Source: Schlesneria paludicola DSM 18645 | GTDB taxonomy: Bacteria; Planctomycetota; Planctomycetia; Planctomycetales; Planctomycetaceae | Assembly (NCBI RefSeq): GCF_000255655.1 | Contig: NZ_JH636435.1 | Span: 2,824,053 to 2,868,430 of the forward strand | Reading direction: 5' to 3' | Length of the DNA: 44,378 nt | Part shown: piece after piece, positions 1 to 8,682 of the stretch | Numbering within the stretch: the stretch's first letter is position 1 | Layout: every line of letters starts with the position of its first letter | Position numbers and translations under genes: made by a program | The notes under the pieces: generated by a model | What the model was told of the DNA's origin: nothing | The model's database searches: none | The model's input: only the letters and a program-made list of their open reading frames with translations

Positions 1-111
1 CCCGCAAAACCGGCGGCGCAGGCACCCGTTCGCCCAGCGGCAAAACCAACCCCGCCAGCCGAGCCTGCCAAGGACCTGGACTTCATGACCGATTTGCCGG
101 ATGTGCTCTGA
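1..111 (+). CDS. C-terminal end of an unidentified P/A-rich protein (partial)
   Basis: An open frame enters the window at base 1 and ends at TGA 109-111, giving 36 residues. The first two thirds are rich in Pro, Ala and Lys, like a flexible linker. They end in an acidic/hydrophobic tail, KDLDFMTDLPDVL, which could be a short docking peptide. Nothing in this tail identifies a family. It is on the same strand as accA, about 256 bp upstream of it. The reading frame is clear but the function is unknown. Confidence 0.5.
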   Translation, partial: PAKPAAQAPVRPAAKPTPPAEPAKDLDFMTDLPDVL

Positions 112-367
112 TCTGCTATAGAAACGGCTTGCGCGGGTCAGATCAGTCAGATCGAATCGAAGGGTGAAAACGCTTCGACTCGATCTGCCAACGGAGAGCG
201 TTTCTCCCGGAAATCTTGTTGGATGAGCATGGAAATTCAAAACGGCTGCGGAAGACTTGGCGAATTCTCGCTGTGCTTCGATCGTCGTGCTTTTTCCACC
301 TGCGTCGTCCACGATACCGCGATCCACCATACGATGCATTGAATTCCGGTTTGGGCGGGCGACATTC

Positions 368-1372
368 ATGAAGCCTCAATACGTGCTGCCGTTCGAGCGG
401 CCAATCGTACAATTAGAAGAACAACTCGCGACGCTTGAGGCCCAGCCAGGCCCGACTCCGACGACGCTCGAATCGATCCGAAACATGCGGGTTGAGATCG
501 CGAAAATGAAACGCGAGGTCTTCGAGAATCTGGACGCGTGGCAGACGGTTCAGGTCGCTCGGCACCAGGATCGCCCTCAGGCGCGTGACTACATCGAACT
601 CGTCTGCGACGAATTCATCGAACTTCACGGAGATCGAGCCTTCGGCGACGACCGGGCGATCAACGTCGGTTTCGCGAAACTCGATGACTGTAAAGTGCTC
701 CTGATCGGTCAGCACAAAGGACGTAATCTGCAGGAACGCAACGAGTGCCTGTATGGCTGTGCTCACCCCGAAGGATATCGCAAAGCACTCCAAAAGATGG
801 AGCTCGCGGCGAAATTCAACCTGCCGATCGTCTGCTTGATCGATACGCCAGGAGCCTACCCGGGGATTGGCGCGGAAGAACGCGGCCAGGCCTACACGAT
901 CGCCGTCAATCTGCGCGAGATGTCGATGCTGCCGGTTCCGATCATTTGTATCGTGATCGGAGAAGGGGGTTCGGGCGGGGCACTCGGACTGGGGATTGGC
1001 GACTACGTCGGGATTCTACAGTTCGCGTACTATTCCGTGATCAGCCCCGAAGGCTGCGCCGGAATTTTGTGGAAGAGCGTGAAGTTCGCCGACCAGGCTG
1101 CGAAGGCACTCAAATTCACCGGCCGCGATTTGCTTCAGTTTGGCATCGTCGACGAAGTCATCCAAGAGCCGCTCGGAGCGGCACATCGCGATCACCGAGC
1201 GATGGCGATTACACTCAAGCAGACGATCCTGCGAAATATCAAATCGCTCGAGAACCTTCCACGCGAAGAACTGCTCGAACGCCGCTATCAAAAGTTCCGC
1301 CGAATCGGTGAGTTCGAAGAACTGATCGTTGTCGACGAACCCGCCGCCAACGCCGTCACGAGCACGACCTGA
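368..1372 (+). CDS. accA: acetyl-CoA carboxylase carboxyltransferase subunit alpha
   Basis: This subunit works with AccD to transfer the carboxyl group from biotin on AccB to acetyl-CoA, giving malonyl-CoA for fatty-acid synthesis in the cytoplasm. The 334-residue product is close to the usual family length of about 320. It has the N-terminal helical segment (VQLEEQLATLEAQ), the YIELVCDEFIELHGDRAFGDD block, PEGYRKAL, DTPGAYPGIGAEERGQ near residue 159 and GEGGSGGALGLG near 198, all typical of AccA. I start at ATG 368 (MKPQYVLPFE). The frame is open back to a TTG at 257, but that would add 37 residues not typical of the family. No strong Shine-Dalgarno is seen. No accD or accBC lies nearby, as expected where the subunits are scattered. 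Confidence 0.95.
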   Translation: MKPQYVLPFERPIVQLEEQLATLEAQPGPTPTTLESIRNMRVEIAKMKREVFENLDAWQTVQVARHQDRPQARDYIELVCDEFIELHGDRAFGDDRAINVGFAKLDDCKVLLIGQHKGRNLQERNECLYGCAHPEGYRKALQKMELAAKFNLPIVCLIDTPGAYPGIGAEERGQAYTIAVNLREMSMLPVPIICIVIGEGGSGGALGLGIGDYVGILQFAYYSVISPEGCAGILWKSVKFADQAAKALKFTGRDLLQFGIVDEVIQEPLGAAHRDHRAMAITLKQTILRNIKSLENLPREELLERRYQKFRRIGEFEELIVVDEPAANAVTSTT

Positions 1373-2028
1373 GCGGCAGTGAATCCGTCGAGTCCAGATG
1401 CCGCAGATCCGCGATTGCGGCGCTGCGATTCGAGTCCCGCCAAAAGAGCCGACAAGCGCCAAACGCGAGATTGAATTCGCCCCAGTCCGTGATCGCCGGG
1501 ACAACGACATGGGCGACCACGACGGGTCATCCTGAACGACTGAACTCGCTCGCCCCAAGCTCGCGGATTGTGTCAGCAATCGAACCGCGGAGCGACGCCA
1601 GCCTCGTTGATTCTGGCTGCCCTGAATCTGCTCTCAGAGCGGGCACCATTCTGAAGGCCTGCAGCGAATGGAATCCGATGTGGCCCATCGGCGTCGAACG
1701 GCCATCAGCGGCCTTGCAGCCCAGGCGTCAGCAAACACCCGCAGCATCATCACGAGAGAAACCGAGCCCATTTCCCACCACACACGAACGTCCGATAATG
1801 TCTGTTATGTTTCTTTTATCGGTAGGAAAAGGCCTATTTTACAGAGGCGACAGATTTTGGTCCATACGTGATATTGGTGAATCCACCGCGACGAGCCGAC
1901 GGAATTGGATCTCCGCATTTGCGTCAGGAAGCCACGGGATCCCTTTGTCCGATCCATCTGCTGCGGGTCGATCTTGATGTCCGTTTTGACGCATCAGGTC
2001 GTCGACATCAGGATCATCGATCACGAAC
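1373..2028. other. spacer without a supported gene
   Basis: This is a 656 bp gap between accA and the convergent dtd gene. Several frames are open (for example 1471-1977 on the plus strand), but the translations are low-complexity, lack recognisable motifs and have no ribosome binding site. I see no clear repeat, tRNA or terminator. Confidence 0.5.
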
Positions 2029-2478
2029 TCAAAACTCTTTCCGACTGTCGACCAAAAGCGTCACCGGGCCGTCGTTCACCAGCTCAACATCCATGTGCGT
2101 TTGAAACCGTCCCGTGGCCGTTGGCACGCCGCGTCCCTGAACTTCGGCGACGAAAATCCGATAGAGATTGTCGGCCTGTTCCGGCCTGGCTGCTTTGATG
2201 AAACTTGGCCGACGCCCTTTGCGACAATCGCCGTACAAGGTGAACTGGCTGACGACCAGCATTCGCCCGGCAACATCCAGGAGCGATCGGTTCATCTTTT
2301 CGTCGTCGTCCGGAAAGATGCGGAGCGAGACAATCTTCTCGGCGAGGTAGCTAGCATCATCCTGCGTGTCATCTTCAGACACACCCAGCAAGACGAGTAG
2401 ACCTCGCTCGATCTCTCCCACAACCTCGCCTGCAACCGTCACTTTGGCGCGAGAGACTCGCTGCACGACCGCTCGCAT
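2029..2478 (-). CDS. dtd: D-aminoacyl-tRNA deacylase
   Basis: The enzyme hydrolyses D-amino acids (and glycine from tRNA-Ala) mischarged on tRNA, a proofreading step in translation. The 149-residue length and the start [13 protein letters not shown] are typical of Dtd. Both signature motifs are present: SQFT at residues 77-80 and GPVT at 137-140, which form the chiral-selective active site. I chose ATG 2478 because AGGAG lies just upstream and the protein begins at the canonical Dtd N-terminus; a longer frame to 2562 only adds unrelated residues. It lies 55 bp downstream of thiO on the same strand, so the two may be co-transcribed. Confidence 0.95.
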   Translation of the reverse strand: MRAVVQRVSRAKVTVAGEVVGEIERGLLVLLGVSEDDTQDDASYLAEKIVSLRIFPDDDEKMNRSLLDVAGRMLVVSQFTLYGDCRKGRRPSFIKAARPEQADNLYRIFVAEVQGRGVPTATGRFQTHMDVELVNDGPVTLLVDSRKEF

Positions 2479-2533
2479 TGATGGCACTCCTGTTTGCCTT
2501 CTAGACCCCGACTTCCACCTCGATCCGCAATCG

Positions 2534-3649
2534 TCAGATTGGCCCCGACGTTGACCCGCCACTGGGCACCTGGCACTCGCCTGGCAAATCGATTTTTTGC
2601 CCGAGCAGAACCTGACGCATCAGCACGGCTGTGATCGGCGACAGGTGCAAACCGTAACGGAAGTGTCCTGCCGCCACGGATCCGTTTCGAAACTGCGGCA
2701 ACCGCCCAATATACGGACGGCCGATCCCGGAATATGGCCGAAGCCCCGCCCAGCAACGCTCCACCTCCGCCTCCCGCAGGCTCGGAACGACGCGCTGGGC
2801 GAACTGAATCAGATCGCTGACGGCCTGCGCCGTACTCCGCTTATCGAAACCGGCGTGTTCTTCCGTCGAACCAATCAAGATCCGGCCGTCGAGTCGAGGC
2901 ACCAGATATTCCCGCCCAGCCTGGATGACCGACCGAAACGGCAGCGGCGTACACTTCAGAAGGACGATTTGCCCCTTCAGGGGTTCAATCGCCAGATGAA
3001 CCCCAACCTGTTCGAGCAATTGACCAGACCAGGAACCGCCAGCAACCACGAATTCGGCGGCCTGGTGCCTTTCCATTCCGGCGTGTACCGCAACGATCCG
3101 TTCGCCGTCGGTTTCGATTCGATGAACGGGAGATCCAGCGACCAATTCCACGCCCCGCATGGCACACGCGATTTGAAGCGTTTTTACATGGCGAGGATTG
3201 CGGACCTGGCAGAACTCTGGCAGCCAGTATCCCGCCGCGACATCGGCGCCAATTTGTGGGAACGATTTTCTGATTTCGGCAAGATCATCGCTGTCGATCG
3301 CAACGCCTTCTGATCGCAGACCGGCGAGTCCCGTGCGATATTCCGAATTCGACGCGTCGAAACAGACTTCCAAACCGCCGCATCGGACAAATTGATTGTC
3401 GAGGCCCGAAAATGACGTCAGTGCTTCGGACCATTTCGGCCAAAGCTGATGAGCGGCGCCACGTAAGCGTGCTTCGGATGTCTGGGCTTGTTTCAAATTG
3501 CCGGGCGGAAGCATTCCCGCGCCTGCCCAGCTGGCCTCCTGCCCAATGCCACCTCGTTCCAGCACTCGCACGCTGAGACCATGGCCAGTCAATTCCCAGG
3601 CGATCGACAGGCCAATCACACCCCCACCAATAATGACAACATCAGGCAT
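2534..3649 (-). CDS. thiO: FAD-dependent glycine oxidase (ThiO-like)
   Basis: This is a DAO-superfamily flavoenzyme, predicted to oxidise glycine to iminoglycine for the thiazole part of thiamine. The N-terminus [20 protein letters not shown] is a Rossmann FAD-binding motif (GGGVIG). It is followed by the [11 protein letters not shown] segment typical of ThiO, a middle substrate domain, and a C-terminal [14 protein letters not shown] and [11 protein letters not shown] region that closes over the flavin. The length of 371 residues fits the family. I start at ATG 3649, four codons inside the longest frame, because the Rossmann strand then begins at residue 3; no strong ribosome binding site helps. 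No thiG or thiS is nearby, so a broader amine or D-amino-acid oxidase role is possible. Confidence 0.88.
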   Translation of the reverse strand: MPDVVIIGGGVIGLSIAWELTGHGLSVRVLERGGIGQEASWAGAGMLPPGNLKQAQTSEARLRGAAHQLWPKWSEALTSFSGLDNQFVRCGGLEVCFDASNSEYRTGLAGLRSEGVAIDSDDLAEIRKSFPQIGADVAAGYWLPEFCQVRNPRHVKTLQIACAMRGVELVAGSPVHRIETDGERIVAVHAGMERHQAAEFVVAGGSWSGQLLEQVGVHLAIEPLKGQIVLLKCTPLPFRSVIQAGREYLVPRLDGRILIGSTEEHAGFDKRSTAQAVSDLIQFAQRVVPSLREAEVERCWAGLRPYSGIGRPYIGRLPQFRNGSVAAGHFRYGLHLSPITAVLMRQVLLGQKIDLPGECQVPSGGSTSGPI

Positions 3650-3763
3650 GCTGGCGAACAAAGCTTTTAAAAGGTGGAAAGGGTGCTCGATCCAAGATCG
3701 AGGCGAAGCGAACGCATGATACTGCCAGACCGTTGCGGCCGTCGATGTTCAGGCGGGATCAGG

Positions 3764-5650
3764 TTACTTCTTTCCCTTTTTCGTTGCGGCGGTCGGCAAT
3801 GAATTCGCGTACGCGAGCGCCAGCGTATTGAGATCTGTTCGATAGACGAACTTCATGGCTTCGGCGGGAGCGGTCCCCGATTGAATCTTCTGAACGAGTT
3901 GCGTGAACGTGTTGAGTTGCCCGCGCTTCAAGAGAAACTCAACCAGCGTGAATCCGACGGGGCTGACTTCATCGGGCGAGAATGTGCCGTCCGCAAAAAT
4001 CGCCTCGGGCTCTGTCAGGTTCGATTCCTGGAGAATCTTGGCGGCAGATCGCGGCAACCCAGCGAGGTAGGGGTTACTAGCAAGTTTTGCACGGGCAAAC
4101 GAAAGCCCCGCTCCCTGAACAAGCCAGTCAGGCAGTCGCCCTCCTCGCTTTAAGAACGCTCCCGTGACTTGTTCGATCAGATTCAGGTGCATCCCCGGCA
4201 TGCGTTCTGAGGTTGAATCACCGACATCCTGCACGGCGACAAAGGCGTCTTCCAAGGTGGCGTTGACCTGCGAGTGCCCGATCACCTCACGCGGAACCTC
4301 GCGCCGGTGAACCGAATTATTAAACTCTTCATATCCAAATCGTTCTTTAAACACAAAGATTGTCAGCTTGCCTCGCCACAGCGGATCATCCTTGATCTTG
4401 AATGTCTGCCGCAGGTACACCGCCTGTTCGGTGGCCCATTTCTCGACCTGTTGCAATCGCCCGGCATCAACATCGCCGTACAGCAGAAACTCGCTGGATT
4501 CGAGCCGATTCGGTTCAACATTTGGAAAGGTCTTTTTCCACTCTTCGTCCGAGGTCTTCTTTCGCTTCTCGAGCCACTGCGCCGGAGTAAACTGCGACAA
4601 TGCCGCCGCTTCACGTTCTTCACGCGACGGAAAATTCTTCTTGGGGTCAGGCCCGTCGAATGTGGCTCCCTCTTGAATCCAGGTCTTCAGATTCTCGTGC
4701 CATTTGCGAGTGATCCCCGTTTGATTGCCAGCTGGCATCACGGGTGTTTCATCGCCGTTCACCAGACGCCACAGGCGACTGTCGTCCAAACTTCCCGCCA
4801 CGATGACCGCGCCGCTGTCACCGCCCTTCATCAATTTTTCGAACGACATGACTGAGAAGCCACTGCGTTTGGCGGTGTCGTTGTGACAGCGACCACAAGT
4901 GTCGACCAACTCGGGCATCAAATCCTTCATAAAATGGACCGTCTCGGTCCCCTTTTCTTTTGTGATACCCGCTTTCTTTCCCGCGGTTTTTGACTTGGGA
5001 TTGGCAGCGGATTTGACGAGCGTCGCCATCGAGGCGGACTTGTCTCCGTCGAAATTCGCACCTTCCGAGATCCAGTTTCCGATCGCACGAATTTCATTCT
5101 CGGAAAGGGGCTCACGCCCGTATGGCATCCGCTGCTCGTCGTTCGGCGTCAACAGGCGGGCCATCAACAAACTAGAATCACTTTCCCCGGGCTGGATCAC
5201 TTGCCCGCTGGCACCGCCGCGCTCCAAACCTTCAAAGGTATCCAGCCGAAAACCTCCCTTGCGGTCTTCCGAATGGCATTCCACGCACTTCGCTGCAAAG
5301 ATCGAAGCGACACTCTTTTCAAACGTGGCTTCCGACTTCTCCAGGACCTTTGCCAGCTGCTTTTTGACCTTATCCAGCTTGGTTCGCACCGGCTTCAGCG
5401 CCGTGTCCGTCTCTTTCAATCCTGCGTTGTTGGCGAATTTGGAAAGACGAGCCTCGGCCGCTTCGATGGCAGACGATGCCTCGTCGAACTTCTTCTTGGA
5501 AACAAGAGATGCGATCTTCGAGGCCTCGGCCCCAATCTCGTTCAGCTCTTTTCGTTGAGGAGCCGTCAAGGTGGCCGCGGAGGCGGGCGACACCCAAACC
5601 CCGGCGACGATCAGCCATACCACGCAGGCAGAGAAAACGTGCTGGCGCAT
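3764..5650 (-). CDS. exported planctomycete c-heme protein with two CxxCH motifs and a degenerate peptidase-like C-terminus
   Basis: The 628-residue product starts with a signal peptide cleaved near SPASAATL (residues 1-26). Residues 28-115 are charged and Ala/Lys-rich, likely helical or coiled coil. Two PSCyt1-like c-type heme segments follow: CVECH (122-126) with RLDTFEGLERGG, and CGRCH (252-256) with SGAVIVAG. Each has the planctomycete pattern of a c-heme motif followed by a 'GG.SG..I.PG..D.S.L' stretch. Residues about 380-620 resemble the gluzincin-like DUF1570 type domain (LPDWLVQGAGLSFA), but the expected HExxH helix reads HLNLIEQV. I therefore think it is not an active protease. ATG 5650 is preferred over the one at 5674 because the signal peptide then begins at residue 1. 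A periplasmic electron-transfer or binding role is inferred only. Confidence 0.8.
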   Translation of the reverse strand: MRQHVFSACVVWLIVAGVWVSPASAATLTAPQRKELNEIGAEASKIASLVSKKKFDEASSAIEAAEARLSKFANNAGLKETDTALKPVRTKLDKVKKQLAKVLEKSEATFEKSVASIFAAKCVECHSEDRKGGFRLDTFEGLERGGASGQVIQPGESDSSLLMARLLTPNDEQRMPYGREPLSENEIRAIGNWISEGANFDGDKSASMATLVKSAANPKSKTAGKKAGITKEKGTETVHFMKDLMPELVDTCGRCHNDTAKRSGFSVMSFEKLMKGGDSGAVIVAGSLDDSRLWRLVNGDETPVMPAGNQTGITRKWHENLKTWIQEGATFDGPDPKKNFPSREEREAAALSQFTPAQWLEKRKKTSDEEWKKTFPNVEPNRLESSEFLLYGDVDAGRLQQVEKWATEQAVYLRQTFKIKDDPLWRGKLTIFVFKERFGYEEFNNSVHRREVPREVIGHSQVNATLEDAFVAVQDVGDSTSERMPGMHLNLIEQVTGAFLKRGGRLPDWLVQGAGLSFARAKLASNPYLAGLPRSAAKILQESNLTEPEAIFADGTFSPDEVSPVGFTLVEFLLKRGQLNTFTQLVQKIQSGTAPAEAMKFVYRTDLNTLALAYANSLPTAATKKGKK

Positions 5651-5976
5651 TGGAATTCCATCCACGGAAGGCATTCGAAGCGACCGATCAAGCGGTTGCG
5701 ACTGACCGAGCGCGATTGCCGACAGTCTGTCAACTGCACCCTGCCCAGCTCATTTGTGCGACGAGACCGAACACGATACCGCGAATCCACCGGCTCAATC
5801 CGATTGTACCCTAACCCCCGCGCGAACGACAGACTCGACCAGGAATCGCGAAGCCTCACAAGCGTCGCAACCGACGGATTGTGACTTCGAAAAGAAACCG
5901 ATACGCTTCCAGGCGAATTCGTCTAAGATTACCTCATACAGTCTCCTTGAATGCCATTTCATCGGTTTTGAATAAC
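5651..5976. other. intergenic region between divergent genes
   Basis: This 326 bp spacer separates the minus-strand c-heme gene from plus-strand larE, so it should carry both promoters. I could not pick a convincing -35/-10 pair. The larE frame is open through its last part (from 5881), but that stretch reads as Arg-rich unstructured sequence and is not included in larE. Confidence 0.4.
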
Positions 5977-6861
5977 ATGCCTTCCGCTCACAGGGATATC
6001 GAACGAAAACGCGACCATCTGCTGCAAATCCTCGCGGGTTACGGTCGCGTCGCGGTTGCGTATTCTGCCGGTGTCGACAGCACGGTTGTGGCCATGGCGG
6101 CTCAGTTGGCCTGCGGTGTCGATGCCGTCGCGGTCACGGCCGTCAGCCTGAGCCTGGCGACGGGTGAGATCGAAGAAGCCAAAACTCTCGCGGAACGAAT
6201 TGGCATTCGGCACGTCGTGCTTTCGACGCAAGAATTCGCTGATCCCAACTACCTGAAGAATCCCGTCAATCGCTGTTACTTTTGCAAGTCAGAGCTTTAC
6301 GCGCGTCTGATCGAACTGGCCCCCACCCTGGGTGTTGACGTGCTCGTCAACGGTGCGAACCTTGATGATCGCGGCGACTACCGACCGGGGATGAAAGCCG
6401 CCAACGAGTTTGAAGTGCGTTCACCGTTGATTGAAGCCGAGTTCACCAAAGACGATGTGCGTGAACTGGCGCGGATCTGGGACCTTCCCGTGTGGGATAA
6501 GCCTGCAACCCCCTGCCTGTCGAGTCGCATTGCATACGGAATCGAAGTGACGCCGGAACGAGTCCGGCGCATTGATCAGGCAGAGCTGTTCTTGAAACAA
6601 CTCACCAACCTGCGAGAACTGCGTGTCCGTTGCGAAGCGAATGAGCTTGCCCGCATCGAAGTCCCGCAAGAAGCCATTACCCTGCTGGTCACCCCTGCGA
6701 TTCGGCAGCAAATTCAGACCGAACTGCGTCGCCTGGGCTTCCGTTTTATTACACTCGATCTCGAAGGCTTTCGTTCTGGCAGCATGAACACCGCCCTTCC
6801 CGTTGACACATTGCTGCAAGTCCAACTTCCCCTTCCGCAACTGGAGAAATCACATGGGTGA
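5977..6861 (+). CDS. larE: LarE-type ATP-dependent sulfur transferase (PP-loop)
   Basis: LarE activates the carboxylates of the nickel-pincer nucleotide precursor by adenylation and then donates sulfur. The pincer cofactor serves lactate racemase and related LarA enzymes. The 294-residue protein has the PP-loop SAGVDST at residues 30-36. It also has NRCYFCKSELY with C100 and C103, and PCLSSRIAYG with C180. C180 matches the position of the sacrificial cysteine in the lactobacillar enzyme. The extra CxxC suggests the three-cysteine subtype thought to carry an iron-sulfur cluster, which would allow catalytic rather than sacrificial sulfur donation; that is inference from family knowledge. ATG 5977 is used because the frame upstream reads as non-protein. 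No larA, larB or larC is in the window. The stop overlaps a downstream micro-ORF by 8 bases. Confidence 0.9.
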   Translation: MPSAHRDIERKRDHLLQILAGYGRVAVAYSAGVDSTVVAMAAQLACGVDAVAVTAVSLSLATGEIEEAKTLAERIGIRHVVLSTQEFADPNYLKNPVNRCYFCKSELYARLIELAPTLGVDVLVNGANLDDRGDYRPGMKAANEFEVRSPLIEAEFTKDDVRELARIWDLPVWDKPATPCLSSRIAYGIEVTPERVRRIDQAELFLKQLTNLRELRVRCEANELARIEVPQEAITLLVTPAIRQQIQTELRRLGFRFITLDLEGFRSGSMNTALPVDTLLQVQLPLPQLEKSHG

Positions 6862-6964
6862 ATCAGGCAAGAAAGATAAGGGACGAAAAGAAGTCCAAAA
6901 GAAACCAACGATGACATTGAAAGAAAAGCGACAGGCCAAGCAAGAGAAGAAGTCGAAGAAGTAA
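6854..6964 (+). CDS. Lys-rich 36-residue micro-ORF overlapping larE
   Basis: ATG 6854 lies inside the last codons of larE (ATGGGTGA contains both the start and the larE TGA), and the frame runs to TAA 6962-6964. The product has 13 Lys and 2 Arg in 36 residues. It begins MGESGKKDKG and contains the block MTLKEKRQAKQEKK. It would be strongly basic and probably helical or disordered, perhaps binding nucleic acid or ribosomes. The overlapping start suggests translational coupling to larE. A bidirectional terminator follows 30 bp later, so the ORF fits neatly as the last gene of the transcript. No family is recognised. Confidence 0.6.
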   Translation: MGESGKKDKGRKEVQKKPTMTLKEKRQAKQEKKSKK

Positions 6965-6993
6965 TCGCTTCGGGCCTCGTGACACAAAAGCAT

Positions 6994-7025
6994 AAGCCCC
7001 ACACGAGATCATCTCGGTGGGGCTT
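6994..7025. terminator. bidirectional intrinsic terminator between larE/micro-ORF and glyA
   Basis: Perfect arms AAGCCCCAC (6994-7002) and GTGGGGCTT (7017-7025) enclose a second short stem, CGAGA/TCTCG. The plus strand continues as TCGCTTTGC; on the minus strand the stem is followed by a T-rich stretch (complement of ACACAAAAGCAT). It lies between two converging genes, so it can end transcription from both sides. Confidence 0.75.
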
Positions 7026-7060
7026 TCGCTTTGCTCGACGCATCGTTCGCGCGTGAACGA

Positions 7061-8302
7061 TCAGGCAATACCGGGAACCGGGAACGCCTTCGCGAATTCG
7101 CGAATTTCGCCCTTCACCTGTTCGATGACACTGGTATCCTCGGGGGCCTTCAAGACGCGCAGGATCCACGCCCCAACCTTCTTCATTTCGCCCTGTCGCA
7201 TGCCGCGTGTCGTCAGTGCGGCAGTTCCGATTCGAATCCCGCTCGGATCAAGTGCCTTACGCTGATCGTAAGGAATCATGTTCTTGTTGACGGTGATCCC
7301 GGCGTGATCGAGTGCTTTCTCGGCGATTTTTCCGGTCAGACCAATCGTCGTCACATCGCACAGCATCAAGTGGTTATCGGTTCCACCGCTGGCCAGCTTC
7401 ACACCACCGGCCATGAGCACTTCGGCCAAAGTTTGGGCATTCGCAACGATTTGCTTGCCGTAGTCTTTGAACGAGGGCTGCGCCGCTTCTTGGAAACAGA
7501 TCGCCTTCGCGGCGATGATGTGCATCAGCGGCCCCCCCTGCAATCCGGGGAATACCGCCTTATCGATTTCCTTCGCGTACTGTTCCTGGCAGAGAATGAA
7601 ACCCGATCGAGGGCCGCGCAAGGTCTTGTGCGACGTGCTGGTGACAAAGTCCGCAACGGGCACAGGGCTGTTGTGGATTCCGGCAGCCACAAGCCCGGCA
7701 TAGTGAGCCATATCCACCCACAGCTTGGCCCCGACTTCGCGCGCGATCTCCGCAAACTTGGCATGATCGATTTCACGCGGATAGGCACTGGCCCCCGCGA
7801 CGATCAGCTTCGGCTTATGTTCGCGAGCCAATTGAGCCACCTGGTCGAAATCAATTCGATGATCGCTTTCCCGCACGCCGTACGCGATCGGCCGGTACAG
7901 TTGACCGGAAAAGTTCAGCGCCATCCCGTGGGTCAGGTGCCCACCCATCGCCAGATTCATCGCCAGGAATGTATCACCCGGCTTCAGCACCGTTTGATAG
8001 ATGGCCATATTCGCTTGTGAACCGGCGTGTGGCTGAACGTTCACATGCTGAGCGCCAAACAATTGCTTGGCACGATCGATCGCAAGGGTTTCGATCACAT
8101 CCACATATTCACATCCGCCGTAGTAGCGGCGACCGGGATAGCCTTCGGCATACTTGTTCGTCAGCACCGTGCCTGCGGCTTCCAAGATCGCGGCACTGGT
8201 GTAGTTTTCAGAGGCGATCAGTTCGAGACCATCATGCTGGCGCTGCTGTTCGCTTTGTAGAGCGGACCAGAGAGCGGGATCAGCGGATCGCAAGGCGGAC
8301 AT
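7061..8302 (-). CDS. glyA: serine hydroxymethyltransferase
   Basis: This PLP enzyme interconverts serine and glycine with tetrahydrofolate, supplying one-carbon units in the cytoplasm. The 413-residue length is standard. Visible family marks are [24 protein letters not shown] (51-63), [28 protein letters not shown] and the PLP-lysine motif [14 protein letters not shown] with K226. The C-terminal [14 protein letters not shown] folate-side motif is also intact. The first ATG gives the normal N-terminus. It is a single gene, convergent with larE across a bidirectional terminator. It lies close to thiO and dtd but is not in one operon with them. Confidence 0.97.
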   Translation of the reverse strand: MSALRSADPALWSALQSEQQRQHDGLELIASENYTSAAILEAAGTVLTNKYAEGYPGRRYYGGCEYVDVIETLAIDRAKQLFGAQHVNVQPHAGSQANMAIYQTVLKPGDTFLAMNLAMGGHLTHGMALNFSGQLYRPIAYGVRESDHRIDFDQVAQLAREHKPKLIVAGASAYPREIDHAKFAEIAREVGAKLWVDMAHYAGLVAAGIHNSPVPVADFVTSTSHKTLRGPRSGFILCQEQYAKEIDKAVFPGLQGGPLMHIIAAKAICFQEAAQPSFKDYGKQIVANAQTLAEVLMAGGVKLASGGTDNHLMLCDVTTIGLTGKIAEKALDHAGITVNKNMIPYDQRKALDPSGIRIGTAALTTRGMRQGEMKKVGAWILRVLKAPEDTSVIEQVKGEIREFAKAFPVPGIA

Positions 8303-8682
8303 GTTCTTCAGGCTCCAAAAGAGTCGTTTGATGACATCGGCAAGGTCGTGGAGGTTTGAACACCACCCATCCCGCTCACTAGCGGGGAGACGACGACATT
8401 CGGCAAAAACAAGCTGTCATCGCCGAATCGCGTCGGCATCCAGCCGACGTCTTGTTCACTCATTGAAATAACGGGGACAAGCTCCACGTCACTTTGACGG
8501 TCATAACGTTTTTAAGCCACGACGGAACCGGTTCCCGTTATTTCAACAGGCTCTGATGCATGATGGACCGCTTCGGAGGGATGCCACTTCATCCCAATTC
8601 CTCGACCGAAGGGCAGAATGCATTCATCTAGGTTATAATCGCCCAGCCCCCTGACCCGCCACTCTCACACCTGCGACCCGTC
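8303..8682. other. promoter-bearing spacer with one hairpin repeat
   Basis: This 380 bp spacer lies between divergent glyA and the BRCT-MerR-TPR gene. Its main content is the inverted repeat at 8463-8546, listed separately. I see no additional gene or clear promoter. Confidence 0.4.
8463..8546. repeat. REP-like hairpin, divergent copy
   Basis: Perfect 13-base terminal arms TTGAAATAACGGG (8463-8475) and CCCGTTATTTCAA (8534-8546) enclose an imperfectly paired interior (GACAAGCTCC against GGAACCGGTT). The architecture and the GGGGAC...CTCC core resemble the 84-97 bp repeats at 20051, 21682, 28460, 29883 and 37143, but the interior has diverged. Confidence 0.65.

Noticed and set aside
1471..1977. 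168-codon frame between accA and dtd
   Set aside because: Composition is Ser/Pro/Arg-rich with no motif and no ribosome binding site; it overlaps other open frames in the same spacer.
4010..4040. tRNA-like T-arm sequence GGTTCGATTCC
   Set aside because: It lies inside the well-supported c-heme gene and no acceptor, D or anticodon arm can be built around it.
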